From the NCBI RefSeq assembly GCF_007747215.1, contig NZ_CP036273.1, forward strand, positions 1,096,322 through 1,160,321: a stretch of 64,000 bases of DNA. The letters run 5' to 3'. Positions 1 to 8,650 of this stretch are shown in pieces (positions within the stretch are counted from its first letter, which is position 1; each line of letters begins with the position of its first letter). Made by a program: the position numbers and the translations under genes. Source of the DNA: Urbifossiella limnaea (GTDB lineage: Bacteria > Planctomycetota > Planctomycetia > Gemmatales > Gemmataceae). The notes beneath the pieces are model-generated. The model had not been told where the DNA came from, did no database searches, and saw only the letters and a program-made list of their open reading frames with translations.

Positions 1-434
1 AGCGAGTGGTTCCTGCCCGGGTACGACGGCCCCCGGCAGGGTGAGCCGTTCGCCGACGGCGGGCCGCGGGTCAAGCCGCTCCTCGACCCCGCCCCGGGCC
101 GCCCCCGGCCGTGGCTCGGGCGGATCGGCAGTCACGGCCGGCCGGTGTCCTGGTACGCCGACGGGGCGCCCTGCGCGGCGAGCTGGCCCTGTTTCTCGGG
201 GCCGGGGTGAGCATGGCCGCCGGGCTCCGGAGCTGGGGCGGGCTGCTCGACGAGATCGCCCTGCGGGCCGGGATGACGGTCGACGAGCGGGACGGGCTGA
301 AGGAGCTGCGGAACGTCCTCGACCAGGCGACGGTGGTCGAGCGGCGGCTGACGGAACGGGGCGACTCCATCGGCCGGGCGGTCGCCGGCGGGCGGACAGG
401 GGTGTCGCCAAAAGCGAGAGTCGGGACGCACTGA
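1..434 (+). pseudogene. SIR2-like protein remnant, frameshifted
   Basis: Codons with high GC at the third position run in frame 1 from the window edge to about 170, then the signal moves to frame 3, where a segment reads ELALFLGAGVSMAAGL, the glycine-rich NAD-binding start of SIR2-like domains, followed by a W-G-x-LLDEIA stretch. The reading then dissolves into non-coding sequence and stops at 432-434. SIR2-like domains bind NAD and in many bacterial defence proteins hydrolyse it. Here the catalytic part is missing and the frame is broken, so the piece is best read as a relic. The upstream part lies outside the window. Confidence 0.5.
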
Positions 435-516
435 GGACACGGTGACGGATCTGACCGTACCCAGTTCTCGGGGCGGTTGGCGACGTCAGCCTCTCATCGG
501 AGGGGGATGAGGTAGA

Positions 517-3500
517 ATGACGGAACACACTCCGCACGCCTTGAGGCGTTCCATGCGTCGGTCCGCCGCCCTCTTGTTGTTGCTGGCGATTCCGACGCAG
601 GGTGTGGCGCAGCCGACCCCGGTCGATTTCGGCCGCGACGTGCTGCCAATTCTGTCGGACGCTTGCTTCGCGTGCCACGGGCCGGACCCGACGGCCCGCA
701 AGTCCCGGCTCCGGCTCGACGACAAGGACAGCCCGTTCGCCCGCGGCGTGATCGTGCCCGGGAAGGCCGCCGAGAGCGACCTGATTGCCCGCCTCACCGA
801 CCCCGATCCCGAACACGTCATGCCGCCTCCGAGCGTCAAGCGGCCGCTCACCGCGCGGCAGATCGACACGCTCACCCGCTGGGTAAACCAGGGCGCCAAG
901 TGGGGCACGCACTGGGCGTTCGAGCGGCCGAAGGCCGCCGCCCCGCCCGGTGGGGGGCAGCCGATCGACGCCTTCATCCGCGCCCGACTCGACCGCGACG
1001 GGCTGAAGCCGGCGCCGCCCGCCGACAAGGAACGGCTCCTCCGCCGCGTTACGTTCGACATCACCGGCCTGCCGCCGACGCCGGGCGAGATGGATTCGTT
1101 CCTCGCGGACGCCGCCCCCGACGCCTACGAGAAGGTGCTCGACCGGCTGCTCGCGTCGCCGCGGTACGGCGAGCGGATGGCGGCGGAGTGGCTCGACGTG
1201 GCCCGGTTCGCCGACACCCACGGCTACCAGATGGACCGCTACCGGGCCGTCTGGCCGTACCGCGATTGGGTCATCGCCGCGTTCAACCGGAACCTCCGGT
1301 TCGACCAGTTCGTGACGTGGCAACTCGCCGGCGACTTGCTCCCAACCGCGACGCGGGAACAGCGTCTCGCCACCGCGTTCAACCGGCTCCACATGCAGAA
1401 CGAGGAGGGCGGGGTCGTCGAGGAGGAGTTCCGCGTAGCCTACGTGGTGGACCGGGTGAACACGTTCGGCACCGCCTTCCTCGGGCTGACGTTCGAGTGC
1501 TGCCGGTGCCACGACCACAAGTACGACCCGATCTCGATGCGCGACTTCTACTCGCTGTTCGCGTTCTTCCAGAACATCGACGAGAGCGGGCAGACGAGCT
1601 ACTTCACCGCCGCGACGCCGGTCCCGGCGCTGCTCCTCACGACCGACGCGCAGGACAAGCAGCACGCCGCGCTGCGGGCCACGGTCGCCGAAAAGGAAAC
1701 GGCGCTCGCGGCGCTGGCCGAAGCCCCGAAAGCGGATTTCGCGGCGTGGAAGCGGCCGGCAAAGCTCGACGTGCCGGGGCTCGTTGCGGCGTACTCGTTC
1801 GACGAGCTCACGGGCAACAAGTTGACGAACGCCGCCGACGCGACGAAGCCCGGGAGTGCCCACGAGAAACCGAAGCTCGTCGCCGGCAGGTCGGGGCAAG
1901 CGGCGCTGCTCGACGGCGAGAACGGGTTCACGTTCCCCGGCGTCGGCGGGTTCTCGCGCGACGACCCGTTTTCGCTCAGCCTGTTCGTGAAGCCCGCCGA
2001 CCACGCCCCGCGTGCCGTCGTCGCCCACCAGAGCCGCGCCCCGATCGACGCCGGCAGCCGCGGCTGGGAACTGCTGCTGGAGAACGGCCGCGTCGCCGTC
2101 GGGCTGCACCACATGTGGCCGGGCAACTCGCTGAAGGTGCGAACGAAGACCGCCGTGCCCGTCGGCGCGTGGACGCAGGTGGCTGTGACCTACGACGGGT
2201 CTGGCCAGGCCCGGGGCGTGCGGGTCTACCTCGACGGCCGACCGGTCGAAGCCGAAGTCGTCCGCGACAAGCTCACCCGGGACATCCTGTACGGCGGTGG
2301 CGAACCGCCGCTGACCATCGGCTACCGCTTCCGCGACAACGGCTTCAAGGGCGGGGCAGTGGACGAGTTCCGCGTCTACGACCGCGCCCTGACGCGCGCC
2401 GAAGTCGCGTCCGGGTTCGGCCTCGCGGTTTCGGACGAGGTGATGTACGAGTACTACGCCGCGACGCAACACGAGCCGACGCGCGGCGCCACGGACGCCC
2501 TCCGCGCCGCCCGCAAGGCGCTGACCGCGTTCGTCACGCCGATCCCCGAGATCATGGTGATGGACGAGCTGCCCGAGCCGAAGCCGGCGTTCCTCCTGAG
2601 CCGCGGCGCTTACGACGCCCGCGGCGACCGCGTGACTGCCGACACGCCGAAGGTGCTACCACCGTTCCCGGCCGGCGCCCCGCGGAACCGCCTCGGCCTC
2701 GCCCGCTGGCTCACCGACCCCGACCACCCGCTGCTCGCCCGCGTCACGGTCAACCGGGCGTGGCAGATGATGTTCGGCCGCGGGCTCGTCGAGACGGCCG
2801 ACAACTTCGGCACGCAAGGTTCCCGCCCGACGCACGCCGACCTGCTCGACTGGCTCGCCCGCGACTTCGTCGCGTCCGGGTGGGACCACAAACAGCTACT
2901 CCGCACCATCGCCATGTCGGCGACGTACCGACAGAGTTCGCGGGCAACGCCCGACCTGCTCGCCCGCGACCCGCACAACGAACTCCTCGCCCGCGGCCCG
3001 GCCCAGCGGCTGAGCGCCGAGATGCTCCGCGACCAGGCGCTCGCGTCCGGCGGCCTGCTGGTCGAGAAGCTGGGCGGCCCGAGCGTTCGGCCGTACCAGC
3101 CGGCCGGGCTGTGGGAGCAGCTGGCGATGGGCCGCCCACGCTACGACCAGGGGAAGGGCGACGACCTGTACCGCCGCAGCCTGTACACGTTCTGGAAGCG
3201 GACCGTCCCGCCGCCGGCGATGATGACGCTCGACGCCGCCGACCGCAGCAACTGCTCGGTGAAGCGGCAGGCGACTAGCACCCCGCTGCAAGCGCTCGTG
3301 CTGCTCAACGACGTGCAGTTCGTCGAAGCGGCGCGACACGTTGGGGAACGAATGTTGCGCGAGGGCGGGGCGACGCCGGCCGAGCGGGCGGCGTGGGGGT
3401 TCCGCCTGCTGACCGGCCGCCGCCCGACCGACGCCGAGCGGGCGGTGCTGGCGCGGATGTACGCCGAGCAGAAGGCGGCGTTCGACCGCGACCCGGCCGC

Positions 3501-3627
3501 CGCCCGCCGGTTGTTGGCGGTCGGCGAGAAGCCCGCTGACAGTGCGTTGTCACCGACCGACCTCGCCGCCGCCGCCTCGGTCGCCAACGCGCTGATGAGT
3601 CACGACGAGGCCGTGACGCGCCGATGA
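517..3627 (+). CDS. Exported cytochrome-like protein: PSCyt1 heme domain, DUF1549, LamG, DUF1553
   Basis: The 1036-residue protein has a Sec-type signal peptide (about residues 13-31, ending GVAQ), then a planctomycete cytochrome c domain with heme motif C50-F-A-C53-H54. DUF1549 follows at about 150-360 and contains a second CXXCH-like motif, C328-C-R-C-H332, in a [10 protein letters not shown] context. A laminin-G/concanavalin-like insert lies at about 420-640 ([18 protein letters not shown]), and DUF1553 at about 700-960 ([15 protein letters not shown]). The ATG at 517 has a GGAGG at 499-503; an alternative start is residue 13. The family is exported and normally paired with a DUF1501 gene, as here at 4055. 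The LamG part suggests glycan binding. The enzymatic reaction is not established for the family. Confidence 0.9.
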   Translation: MTEHTPHALRRSMRRSAALLLLLAIPTQGVAQPTPVDFGRDVLPILSDACFACHGPDPTARKSRLRLDDKDSPFARGVIVPGKAAESDLIARLTDPDPEHVMPPPSVKRPLTARQIDTLTRWVNQGAKWGTHWAFERPKAAAPPGGGQPIDAFIRARLDRDGLKPAPPADKERLLRRVTFDITGLPPTPGEMDSFLADAAPDAYEKVLDRLLASPRYGERMAAEWLDVARFADTHGYQMDRYRAVWPYRDWVIAAFNRNLRFDQFVTWQLAGDLLPTATREQRLATAFNRLHMQNEEGGVVEEEFRVAYVVDRVNTFGTAFLGLTFECCRCHDHKYDPISMRDFYSLFAFFQNIDESGQTSYFTAATPVPALLLTTDAQDKQHAALRATVAEKETALAALAEAPKADFAAWKRPAKLDVPGLVAAYSFDELTGNKLTNAADATKPGSAHEKPKLVAGRSGQAALLDGENGFTFPGVGGFSRDDPFSLSLFVKPADHAPRAVVAHQSRAPIDAGSRGWELLLENGRVAVGLHHMWPGNSLKVRTKTAVPVGAWTQVAVTYDGSGQARGVRVYLDGRPVEAEVVRDKLTRDILYGGGEPPLTIGYRFRDNGFKGGAVDEFRVYDRALTRAEVASGFGLAVSDEVMYEYYAATQHEPTRGATDALRAARKALTAFVTPIPEIMVMDELPEPKPAFLLSRGAYDARGDRVTADTPKVLPPFPAGAPRNRLGLARWLTDPDHPLLARVTVNRAWQMMFGRGLVETADNFGTQGSRPTHADLLDWLARDFVASGWDHKQLLRTIAMSATYRQSSRATPDLLARDPHNELLARGPAQRLSAEMLRDQALASGGLLVEKLGGPSVRPYQPAGLWEQLAMGRPRYDQGKGDDLYRRSLYTFWKRTVPPPAMMTLDAADRSNCSVKRQATSTPLQALVLLNDVQFVEAARHVGERMLREGGATPAERAAWGFRLLTGRRPTDAERAVLARMYAEQKAAFDRDPAAARRLLAVGEKPADSALSPTDLAAAASVANALMSHDEAVTRR

Positions 3628-3632
3628 AGCCG

Positions 3633-4032
3633 ATTTTTTGACAGGATGAACAGGACAGACAGGATGCAGCCAAGCCCAAAACTGAAACGCCTGTGCCGGC
3701 GGGTGCAGACGTGGACTCCCGGGATCGTAAACGACTCGAAGAGCTGAAGTTCTCGGCCGAGGTCATCGCAAAGACCGAGGCCGTGTTGTCCCTGTGGGGC
3801 GTAGACGAGCTGTTCGCGCGCTGCACCTACTGCAAGAAGATCTGCTTCAGCCCGTATCTTCCGAAGGGCAAACACATGCGGAAGAAACTGCCAGCAGATC
3901 TCTTCCTGAGGCGTGAATTGGTCGGCTTTCGAGACGAGTCAGGTGAAGTGATTTGCTGGCCGTGCGATGAATTCCAGTTCGAGTATGGTTGATTTTTGAA
4001 TCCTGTCCGTCCTGTTCATCCTGTCAAAAAAT
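3633..4032. repeat. 33-bp inverted repeats bounding a small gene cassette
   Basis: The arms 3633-3665 and 4000-4032 are reverse complements with one mismatch in 33 (A versus G near the inner end). Each reads outward through TGACAGGATGAACAGGAC into a T-rich or A-rich tip. The cassette sits exactly between a DUF1549/DUF1553 gene, whose stop ends at 3627, and its DUF1501 partner at 4055, so it looks inserted into a two-gene unit. It has no transposase, which fits a non-autonomous or MITE-like element, or a hairpin-forming repeat that captured a gene. No flanking target duplication was obvious. Confidence 0.7.
3693..3992 (+). CDS. Small zinc-ribbon-like protein inside the inverted-repeat cassette
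   Basis: A 99-codon frame (GTG start; a second GTG lies six codons later) encodes a soluble protein with two CXXC pairs, CTYC at about residues 44-47 and CWPC near the C-terminus, spaced as in a zinc ribbon. A helical N-terminal half includes RKRLEELKFSAEVIAKTEAV. It has no signal peptide and no membrane segment. GC at third positions is lower than in the flanking exported-protein genes, consistent with a separate origin. The family was not recognised. The four cysteines are direct observations; metal binding and any nucleic-acid role are inference. Confidence 0.55.
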   Translation: MPAGADVDSRDRKRLEELKFSAEVIAKTEAVLSLWGVDELFARCTYCKKICFSPYLPKGKHMRKKLPADLFLRRELVGFRDESGEVICWPCDEFQFEYG

Positions 4033-4054
4033 GCCTTGATTCCTTGGAGCTGCC

Positions 4055-5491
4055 GTGTTCTGCCGCAACGTCGATGTCGCCGTGAACCGCCGGGCGCTGT
4101 TCGCCCGGTTCGGGCTGGGCCTCGCCGGCGCCGCGCTCACGGATCTGCTCCGCGCCGACGCGCAGGAGCGGAACCCGTTCGCCGGCGTCCTCGACCGCCC
4201 GCACCACGCCCCGAAAGCGAAGCGGATCATCTCGCTGTTCATGGCCGGCGGGCCGAGCCAGCTCGACCTGTTCGACCACAAGCCGCTCCTCAACCGGCGC
4301 AACGGCGAAGACCTGCCCGACGCCGTGCGGATGGGCCAGCGCGTCACCGGCATGACGGCGAACCAGGCGACGCTGCCGATGGCCGGCTCCGTCTTCAAGT
4401 TCGACCGCCACGGCCAGAGCCGCGCTACCGTCAGCGAGTTGCTGCCGTGGACCGCCCGCGTCGCCGACGACCTGTGCTTCGTGAAGTCGGTCCACACCGA
4501 GCACATCAACCACGACCCGGCCATCACCTTCTGCCAGACCGGCCACCACCTCGCCGGCCGCCCGAGCATGGGCAGCTGGCTCAGCTACGGCCTCGGCGGG
4601 GCGAACCGCAACCTGCCCGCGTTCCTGGTGCTCGTGTCGAAGGACCGCATCGATCAGCCGCTGTACGCCCGCCTGTGGGGCAACGGCTTCCTGCCGAGCG
4701 CCCACCAGGGGGTGCAGTTCCGCGCCGGCGGCGCGCCCGTGCTGTACCTCGACAACCCGCCCGGCCTCACCGCCGATGCCCGCCGGCAGGCGTTGAACGG
4801 CCTCGCCGAGCTGCACCGCCTCCAGGCCGCCGACCTGGGCGACCCCGAGGTCAACGCCCGCACCGCCCAGTACGAGATGGCGTTCCGGATGCAGACGAGC
4901 GTGCCCGAGGTCGCCGACGTAACGCGCGAAACCGCCGAGACGCTGGACCTGTACGGCCCCGAGGTGAAGACGCCGGGCACGTTCGCGGCGAACTGCCTGC
5001 TCGCCCGCCGTCTCGCCGAACGCGACGTGCGGTTCGTGCAGCTGTACCACCCCGGGTGGGACCACCACGGCGGCTTGCCCGCCGGTATCCGCCGCCAGTC
5101 CGCCGACGTGGACCGGGCGTGCTACGGGCTGCTCACCGACCTGAAGCGGCGCGGCATGTTGAACGACACGCTGGTGGTGTGGGGCGGCGAGTTCGGGCGG
5201 ACGAACTACAGCCAGGGCAAGCTGACGGCGACCGACTACGGCCGCGACCACCACCCGCGCTGCTTCACCGTCTGGCTCGCCGGCGCCGGGGTGAAGGCCG
5301 GCACGACGTTCGGGGCGACCGACGACTTCGGGTACAACGTGGCCGAGCACCCGGTCAGCGTCCACGACCTGCAGGCGACGGTGTTCCACCTGCTCGGCAT
5401 CGACCACGAGCGGCTGACGTTCCGCCACCAGGGCCGCTACTACCGGTTGACGGACGTCCACGGCGAGGTCGTGAAGCCGATCCTGAGTTGA
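4055..5491 (+). CDS. DUF1501 exported protein (alkaline phosphatase-like fold)
   Basis: The frame of up to 478 residues opens with a twin-arginine-like N-terminus (NRRALFARFGLGLAGAAL), then the DUF1501 core: LFMAGGPSQLDLFDHKP near residue 62, HTEHINHDPA, WDHHGG, and the hallmark GGEFGRT followed by GRDHHPRCF near the C-terminus. DUF1501 proteins resemble the alkaline phosphatase/sulfatase superfamily, but no substrate is established. The GTG at 4082 gives a tighter Tat-like N-terminus (VNRRALF) and may be the true start. It is the expected partner of the cytochrome-like gene at 517, from which it is separated by the inverted-repeat cassette. Confidence 0.9.
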   Translation: MFCRNVDVAVNRRALFARFGLGLAGAALTDLLRADAQERNPFAGVLDRPHHAPKAKRIISLFMAGGPSQLDLFDHKPLLNRRNGEDLPDAVRMGQRVTGMTANQATLPMAGSVFKFDRHGQSRATVSELLPWTARVADDLCFVKSVHTEHINHDPAITFCQTGHHLAGRPSMGSWLSYGLGGANRNLPAFLVLVSKDRIDQPLYARLWGNGFLPSAHQGVQFRAGGAPVLYLDNPPGLTADARRQALNGLAELHRLQAADLGDPEVNARTAQYEMAFRMQTSVPEVADVTRETAETLDLYGPEVKTPGTFAANCLLARRLAERDVRFVQLYHPGWDHHGGLPAGIRRQSADVDRACYGLLTDLKRRGMLNDTLVVWGGEFGRTNYSQGKLTATDYGRDHHPRCFTVWLAGAGVKAGTTFGATDDFGYNVAEHPVSVHDLQATVFHLLGIDHERLTFRHQGRYYRLTDVHGEVVKPILS

Positions 5492-5507
5492 CCCCGGGGG
5501 CCGCGTC

Positions 5508-6075
5508 ATGCCGGCCGACCGCGGAAAGCGGCACGCCGCCGCGCACCTCGCCGCGATCCTGACGGTCGTCGCCGTGCTGGTCGCGCACGCCGTCCCGCTC
5601 GCCCCGCGGCCCGGCAACGTGCGGCACCTCGTCGCCGCCTACCTCGCCGACGAGGACGCGGCCCGGGAGGCGTACCGCGACGTTCGGTTCACCGCGTCCG
5701 GAACGGTGAACTGGTCGCACCGGACCATCGACATCATGTCGCGGCTGTTCAACGACGACGAGGCCGAGCGATCGCCAGACCTCGAACGGGCGGCGCGGGA
5801 AGCAACCGTCTACACCACGCTCCCCGGCGGGCACCAGGTACTGGCCGACTTCGACCCGGACCGCCAGGCCGAGGCACTCGCCATCCGGCCCGGCGACCGC
5901 GTGACCGTGACCGGCCGGCACACCGGGAGCTGGTTCGGGGGGGGCGGTCTTCCGCGGTAAGTTCGTGTACCTCACGCTCGTCGCGTGCGAGATCGTCCGC
6001 CTAGTCGTGACCCATCATCTCACGGCGGTCTCGGGCGGAGGAATGCCTCAGGCAACCGCGCCAGGCACCCCGTAG
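5508..6075 (+). pseudogene. tRNA_anti-like OB-fold membrane protein with a frameshift in a G8 run
   Basis: The N-terminal part has one membrane segment (about residues 14-31, LAAILTVVAVLVAHAVPL), then VRHLVAAYLADEDAAREAYR and FTASGTV, typical of the tRNA_anti-like OB-fold family. The annotated frame ends at 5960 shortly after a run of eight G (5937-5944). Removing one G restores GAVFRGKFVYLTLVACEIV, which is the expected last OB strands, and the frame then runs to a stop at 6073-6075. So either the gene has a recent +1 frameshift, or the homopolymer length is wrong in the assembly or varies. It lies 16 bp after the DUF1501 stop and may be co-transcribed with it. Confidence 0.6.
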
Positions 6076-6278
6076 AGGTTGCCGTCGCTGTCCGCGAGTG
6101 ACTTGTCGTCGGCCAAGTCGAACACGTCGAACTCTTCGTGAAGATCCAACTCGGGGAGCCACTGGGAAGCCCTGGGGTCCGCTCCGTGATGCTTCGGGGT
6201 GGACTGATAGCCGAGTTGGGTGCGGGAGGTCACCTCTTCGTGGACGTAGATCTCTGTCAGGATGGGCATGCCGTTCAT
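6048..6278 (-). CDS. Small hypothetical protein
   Basis: A 76-codon acidic frame (ATG at 6278; alternative ATG three codons in, at 6269) reads LTEIYVHEEV at its N-terminus and ends GVPGAVA. It has no signal peptide, membrane segment or recognised domain. It overlaps the restored tail of the OB-fold gene on the other strand by 28 bp. Support is limited to a continuous frame of sensible composition in a region otherwise without genes, so it could be spurious. From 6279 to about 6487 nothing else was recognised. Confidence 0.35.
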   Translation of the reverse strand: MNGMPILTEIYVHEEVTSRTQLGYQSTPKHHGADPRASQWLPELDLHEEFDVFDLADDKSLADSDGNLYGVPGAVA

Positions 6279-6487
6279 CCCCGCAGGGGCGTCGAGGTGA
6301 CGGGCATTCTACCAGAAACCGGGGCACCCGCCGGTGGTACGGAATCGGCCATTCCGGTACAGAATCCCTAACACTCGGTACACAATCGCGCTAAAATACA
6401 CCACGTCACGGCCTCGGAGGCGAGGTCCGCACCGCTGGAAAATACGGCATTTCCTAGGAGTTTGTGGGTTACGCAGCCGGGAGACTT

Positions 6488-6535
6488 CCCGACTGAAAAT
6501 CGCTAGGTCCCCAGTTCAACCCTGGGACTGCCCAC
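6488..6535 (+). other. tRNA 3'-half-like fragment, possible attachment site
   Basis: The sequence contains an anticodon-loop-like CTGAAAA flanked by CGA/TCG, then a perfect T-arm (CCCAG, loop TTCAACC, CTGGG) followed by an acceptor-like ACTGCCCA. The upstream bases cannot form the matching 5' acceptor strand or a D-arm, so this is only the 3' half of a tRNA-like sequence; the GAA loop would suggest Phe. Tyrosine recombinases often use tRNA 3' ends as attachment sites, and one starts 120 bp downstream. The att role is an inference; no second copy of the sequence was seen in the window. Confidence 0.4.
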
Positions 6536-6611
6536 TGTCGGTAAAGCACCTCGGCTGAAGCACTTACGCTTACCCCGGGACGGTCCCGGGCGCGGCCGGA
6601 AGCCCTTGGTT

Positions 6612-6631
6612 TCGTGGTAGTACTACCACGA
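6612..6631. promoter_or_regulatory. Perfect 20-bp palindrome upstream of the integrase gene
   Basis: TCGTGGTAGTACTACCACGA is a perfect inverted repeat without spacer, 22 bp before the integrase ATG. Its position and symmetry suit an operator for a dimeric repressor or a recombinase-related site. The core GTAGTACTAC resembles BlaI/MecI-type operators, but that match is only a resemblance. Confidence 0.45.
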
Positions 6632-6653
6632 TTCCCTTCCGGAGCCGCGACAC

Positions 6654-7895
6654 ATGGCCCGTGGCAAGCAGACCGTCCCCTCGTACCTCCTCCACAAACC
6701 GACCGGTCAGGCCCGCGTCCGCATCAACGGCCGCGACGTTTACCTCGGCGTCTACGACTCGCCCGAGAGCCGGGCCGAGTACGCCCGCGTCGTCGCCGAA
6801 CTGGCCGTCCACCCGACGCCCGCGGACCCCACGCCCCTCACGCCGGGCCGTCACCAGGTGAGCGTCAACGAGTTGCTCCTCGGGTTCTGGGCCTACGCCG
6901 ACCGCCACTACCGCCGGGCGGACGGCACCCCGACGAACGAGCTCCCCCAGTTCCGCCAGACGTTCCGCCTCGTCCGCGAGTTGTACGGCCACACCCCGGC
7001 CCGGGAGTTCGGCCCGCTCGCGCTGAAGGCGGTCCGGCAGAAGATGATCGACACGGGGTGGAACCGGAAGCTCGTCAACCAGCGGGTCGGCCGCGTCCGC
7101 CGGGCGTTCCGGTGGGCCGTCGAGAACGAACTCGTCCCGGTCGCCGTCCACCAGGCGCTCAAGACCGTGTCCGGGCTCCAGGCGGGACGGACGGACGCGC
7201 GGGAGCCCGACCCCGTCCTCCCCGTGGACGACGAGGCCGTCCGGGCGACGCTGCCGTTCCTGGGGCAGGTGGTGCGGGGGATGGTCGAGGTGCAGTTGTT
7301 GACCGGGATGCGGCCGGGCGAGGTGTGCCAGCTCCGGCCGTGCGACATCGACACGGCCACGGACGTGTGGGTGTTCCGCCCCCGGCAGTTCAAGACCCGG
7401 CACCGGGGCAAGGCCCGCGCCGTGGCCATCGGGCCGCGGGCGCGGGCGGTCCTGGAGGCCCTGACGCCGGCCGAGCCGACGGCGCACTACTTCGACCCGC
7501 GGCGGACGGTCGCGGAGTTCCGCGCGGCGCGGTCGGCCGGCCGCAAAACCCCGCGGTACGCCTCGCACATGGCGCGGAACACAGCCGTGAGGGTGGCGAC
7601 TCCGAAGCGAGAGCCGGCGGACCGGTACACGGTCAGCAGCTACGGGCACGCGGTCGCCCGCGCGGTCGAGCGGGCGAACCGGCGGCGGGAGCGGCTGGCC
7701 GGGGCGGGGAACTTCGATGCGGTGCCGCACTGGCACCCGAACCAACTCCGGCACGCCCACGGGACCGCGGTCCGCCACCGCTTCGGGTTGGAGGCGGCCC
7801 AGGTCGCCCTCGGCCACGAGCGGGCGGACGTGACCCAGGTGTACGCCGAGCGGAACCTGACCCTGGCGGTGAGGGTAGCGGCCGAGATCGGGTAG
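6654..7895 (+). CDS. Tyrosine recombinase / phage-type integrase
   Basis: The 413-residue protein has the full catalytic set of the tyrosine recombinase family: box I arginine in LLTGMRPGEVCQL, a lysine in FKTRHRGK, box II HPNQLRHAHGT, the histidine of LGHE, and the nucleophile Y397 in VYAERNL. The N-terminus (RVRINGRDVYLGVYDSPESR) is the arm-type DNA-binding region typical of planctomycete integrases. An SD-like GGAG lies about 12 bp before the ATG. It is probably intact and would perform site-specific integration or excision. The tRNA-like fragment and palindrome upstream suggest a resident element boundary, but no other phage or island genes were recognised around it. Confidence 0.9.
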   Translation: MARGKQTVPSYLLHKPTGQARVRINGRDVYLGVYDSPESRAEYARVVAELAVHPTPADPTPLTPGRHQVSVNELLLGFWAYADRHYRRADGTPTNELPQFRQTFRLVRELYGHTPAREFGPLALKAVRQKMIDTGWNRKLVNQRVGRVRRAFRWAVENELVPVAVHQALKTVSGLQAGRTDAREPDPVLPVDDEAVRATLPFLGQVVRGMVEVQLLTGMRPGEVCQLRPCDIDTATDVWVFRPRQFKTRHRGKARAVAIGPRARAVLEALTPAEPTAHYFDPRRTVAEFRAARSAGRKTPRYASHMARNTAVRVATPKREPADRYTVSSYGHAVARAVERANRRRERLAGAGNFDAVPHWHPNQLRHAHGTAVRHRFGLEAAQVALGHERADVTQVYAERNLTLAVRVAAEIG

Positions 7896-7940
7896 TAGGT
7901 CAACGGACGAACTGCGGTGAGGGTCGGTCGAGCTGTAGGC

Positions 7941-7976
7941 GCCATCAAGGCGCCGCCTTATTGGAGCCTTGATGGC
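7941..7976. terminator. Inverted repeat after the integrase gene
   Basis: GCCATCAAGGC (7941-7951) and GCCTTGATGGC (7966-7976) are perfect 11-bp arms around a 14-base loop, and flanking GAGCTG/CAGCTC extends the pairing imperfectly. It lies 45 bp after the integrase stop. There is no T-tract, so a terminator role is only plausible. Confidence 0.35.
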
Positions 7977-8650
7977 CAGCTCTTCCACCCTACCCTGTAC
8001 TGAATCGGGCCGATGGCAGATTGACCTCTACAGTGGACCCCATTGTCTAGACCAAAAAGTGGCGATCCTTCGCTACTGTTTCGTCAGGCCGTCTTGGCCC
8101 CGACGCCGTACACCTCGGCCGGGGTGCGGTAGTCCAGGGACTGGTGCCGCCGCTCGGTGTTGTAGAACCCGAAGTACGCCCGCAGCCCGCCCTCCAACTC
8201 CGGCACCCGCTCGTACCCCTTCAGGTACACGTCCTCGTACTTCACGCTCCGCCACAGCCGCTCGACGAGCACGTTGTCCAGGCACCGCCCCCGACCGTCC
8301 ATGCTCACCGCCACCCCGGCCCGCTCCAGCCGCCCGGTCCACGCACCGGCCGTGAACTGCACCCCCTGGTCCGTGTTGAACACCTCCGGTCTGCCCCGGC
8401 CCAACGCCTCCTCCAGCATCTCCTGGCAGAACGCCCCGTCGAGCGTGTTGGACAGCCGCCAGGCGACCACGTACCGGCTGAACCAGTCGATCGTCGCCGC
8501 CAGGTACATGAACCCACCCGGCAGCGGCACGTAGGTGATGTCGGCACTCCACACCTGGTTGACCCGCTCGACCGCCACGCCCCTCAGCAGGTACGGGTAG
8601 ACCTTGTGCCCACGGCCTGCCAGCGACAGTTTCGGCTTGGGGTAGATGGC

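Noticed and set aside
1..434. A SIR2-based antiphage defence gene
   Set aside because: The frame is broken, the catalytic residues are missing, and no partner gene (for example Argonaute or an ATPase) is beside it; it continues outside the window only on the 5' side.
6420..6545. A complete tRNA gene
   Set aside because: The T-arm and anticodon loop are present but the anticodon stem is only three pairs and no matching 5' acceptor strand or D-arm precedes it.
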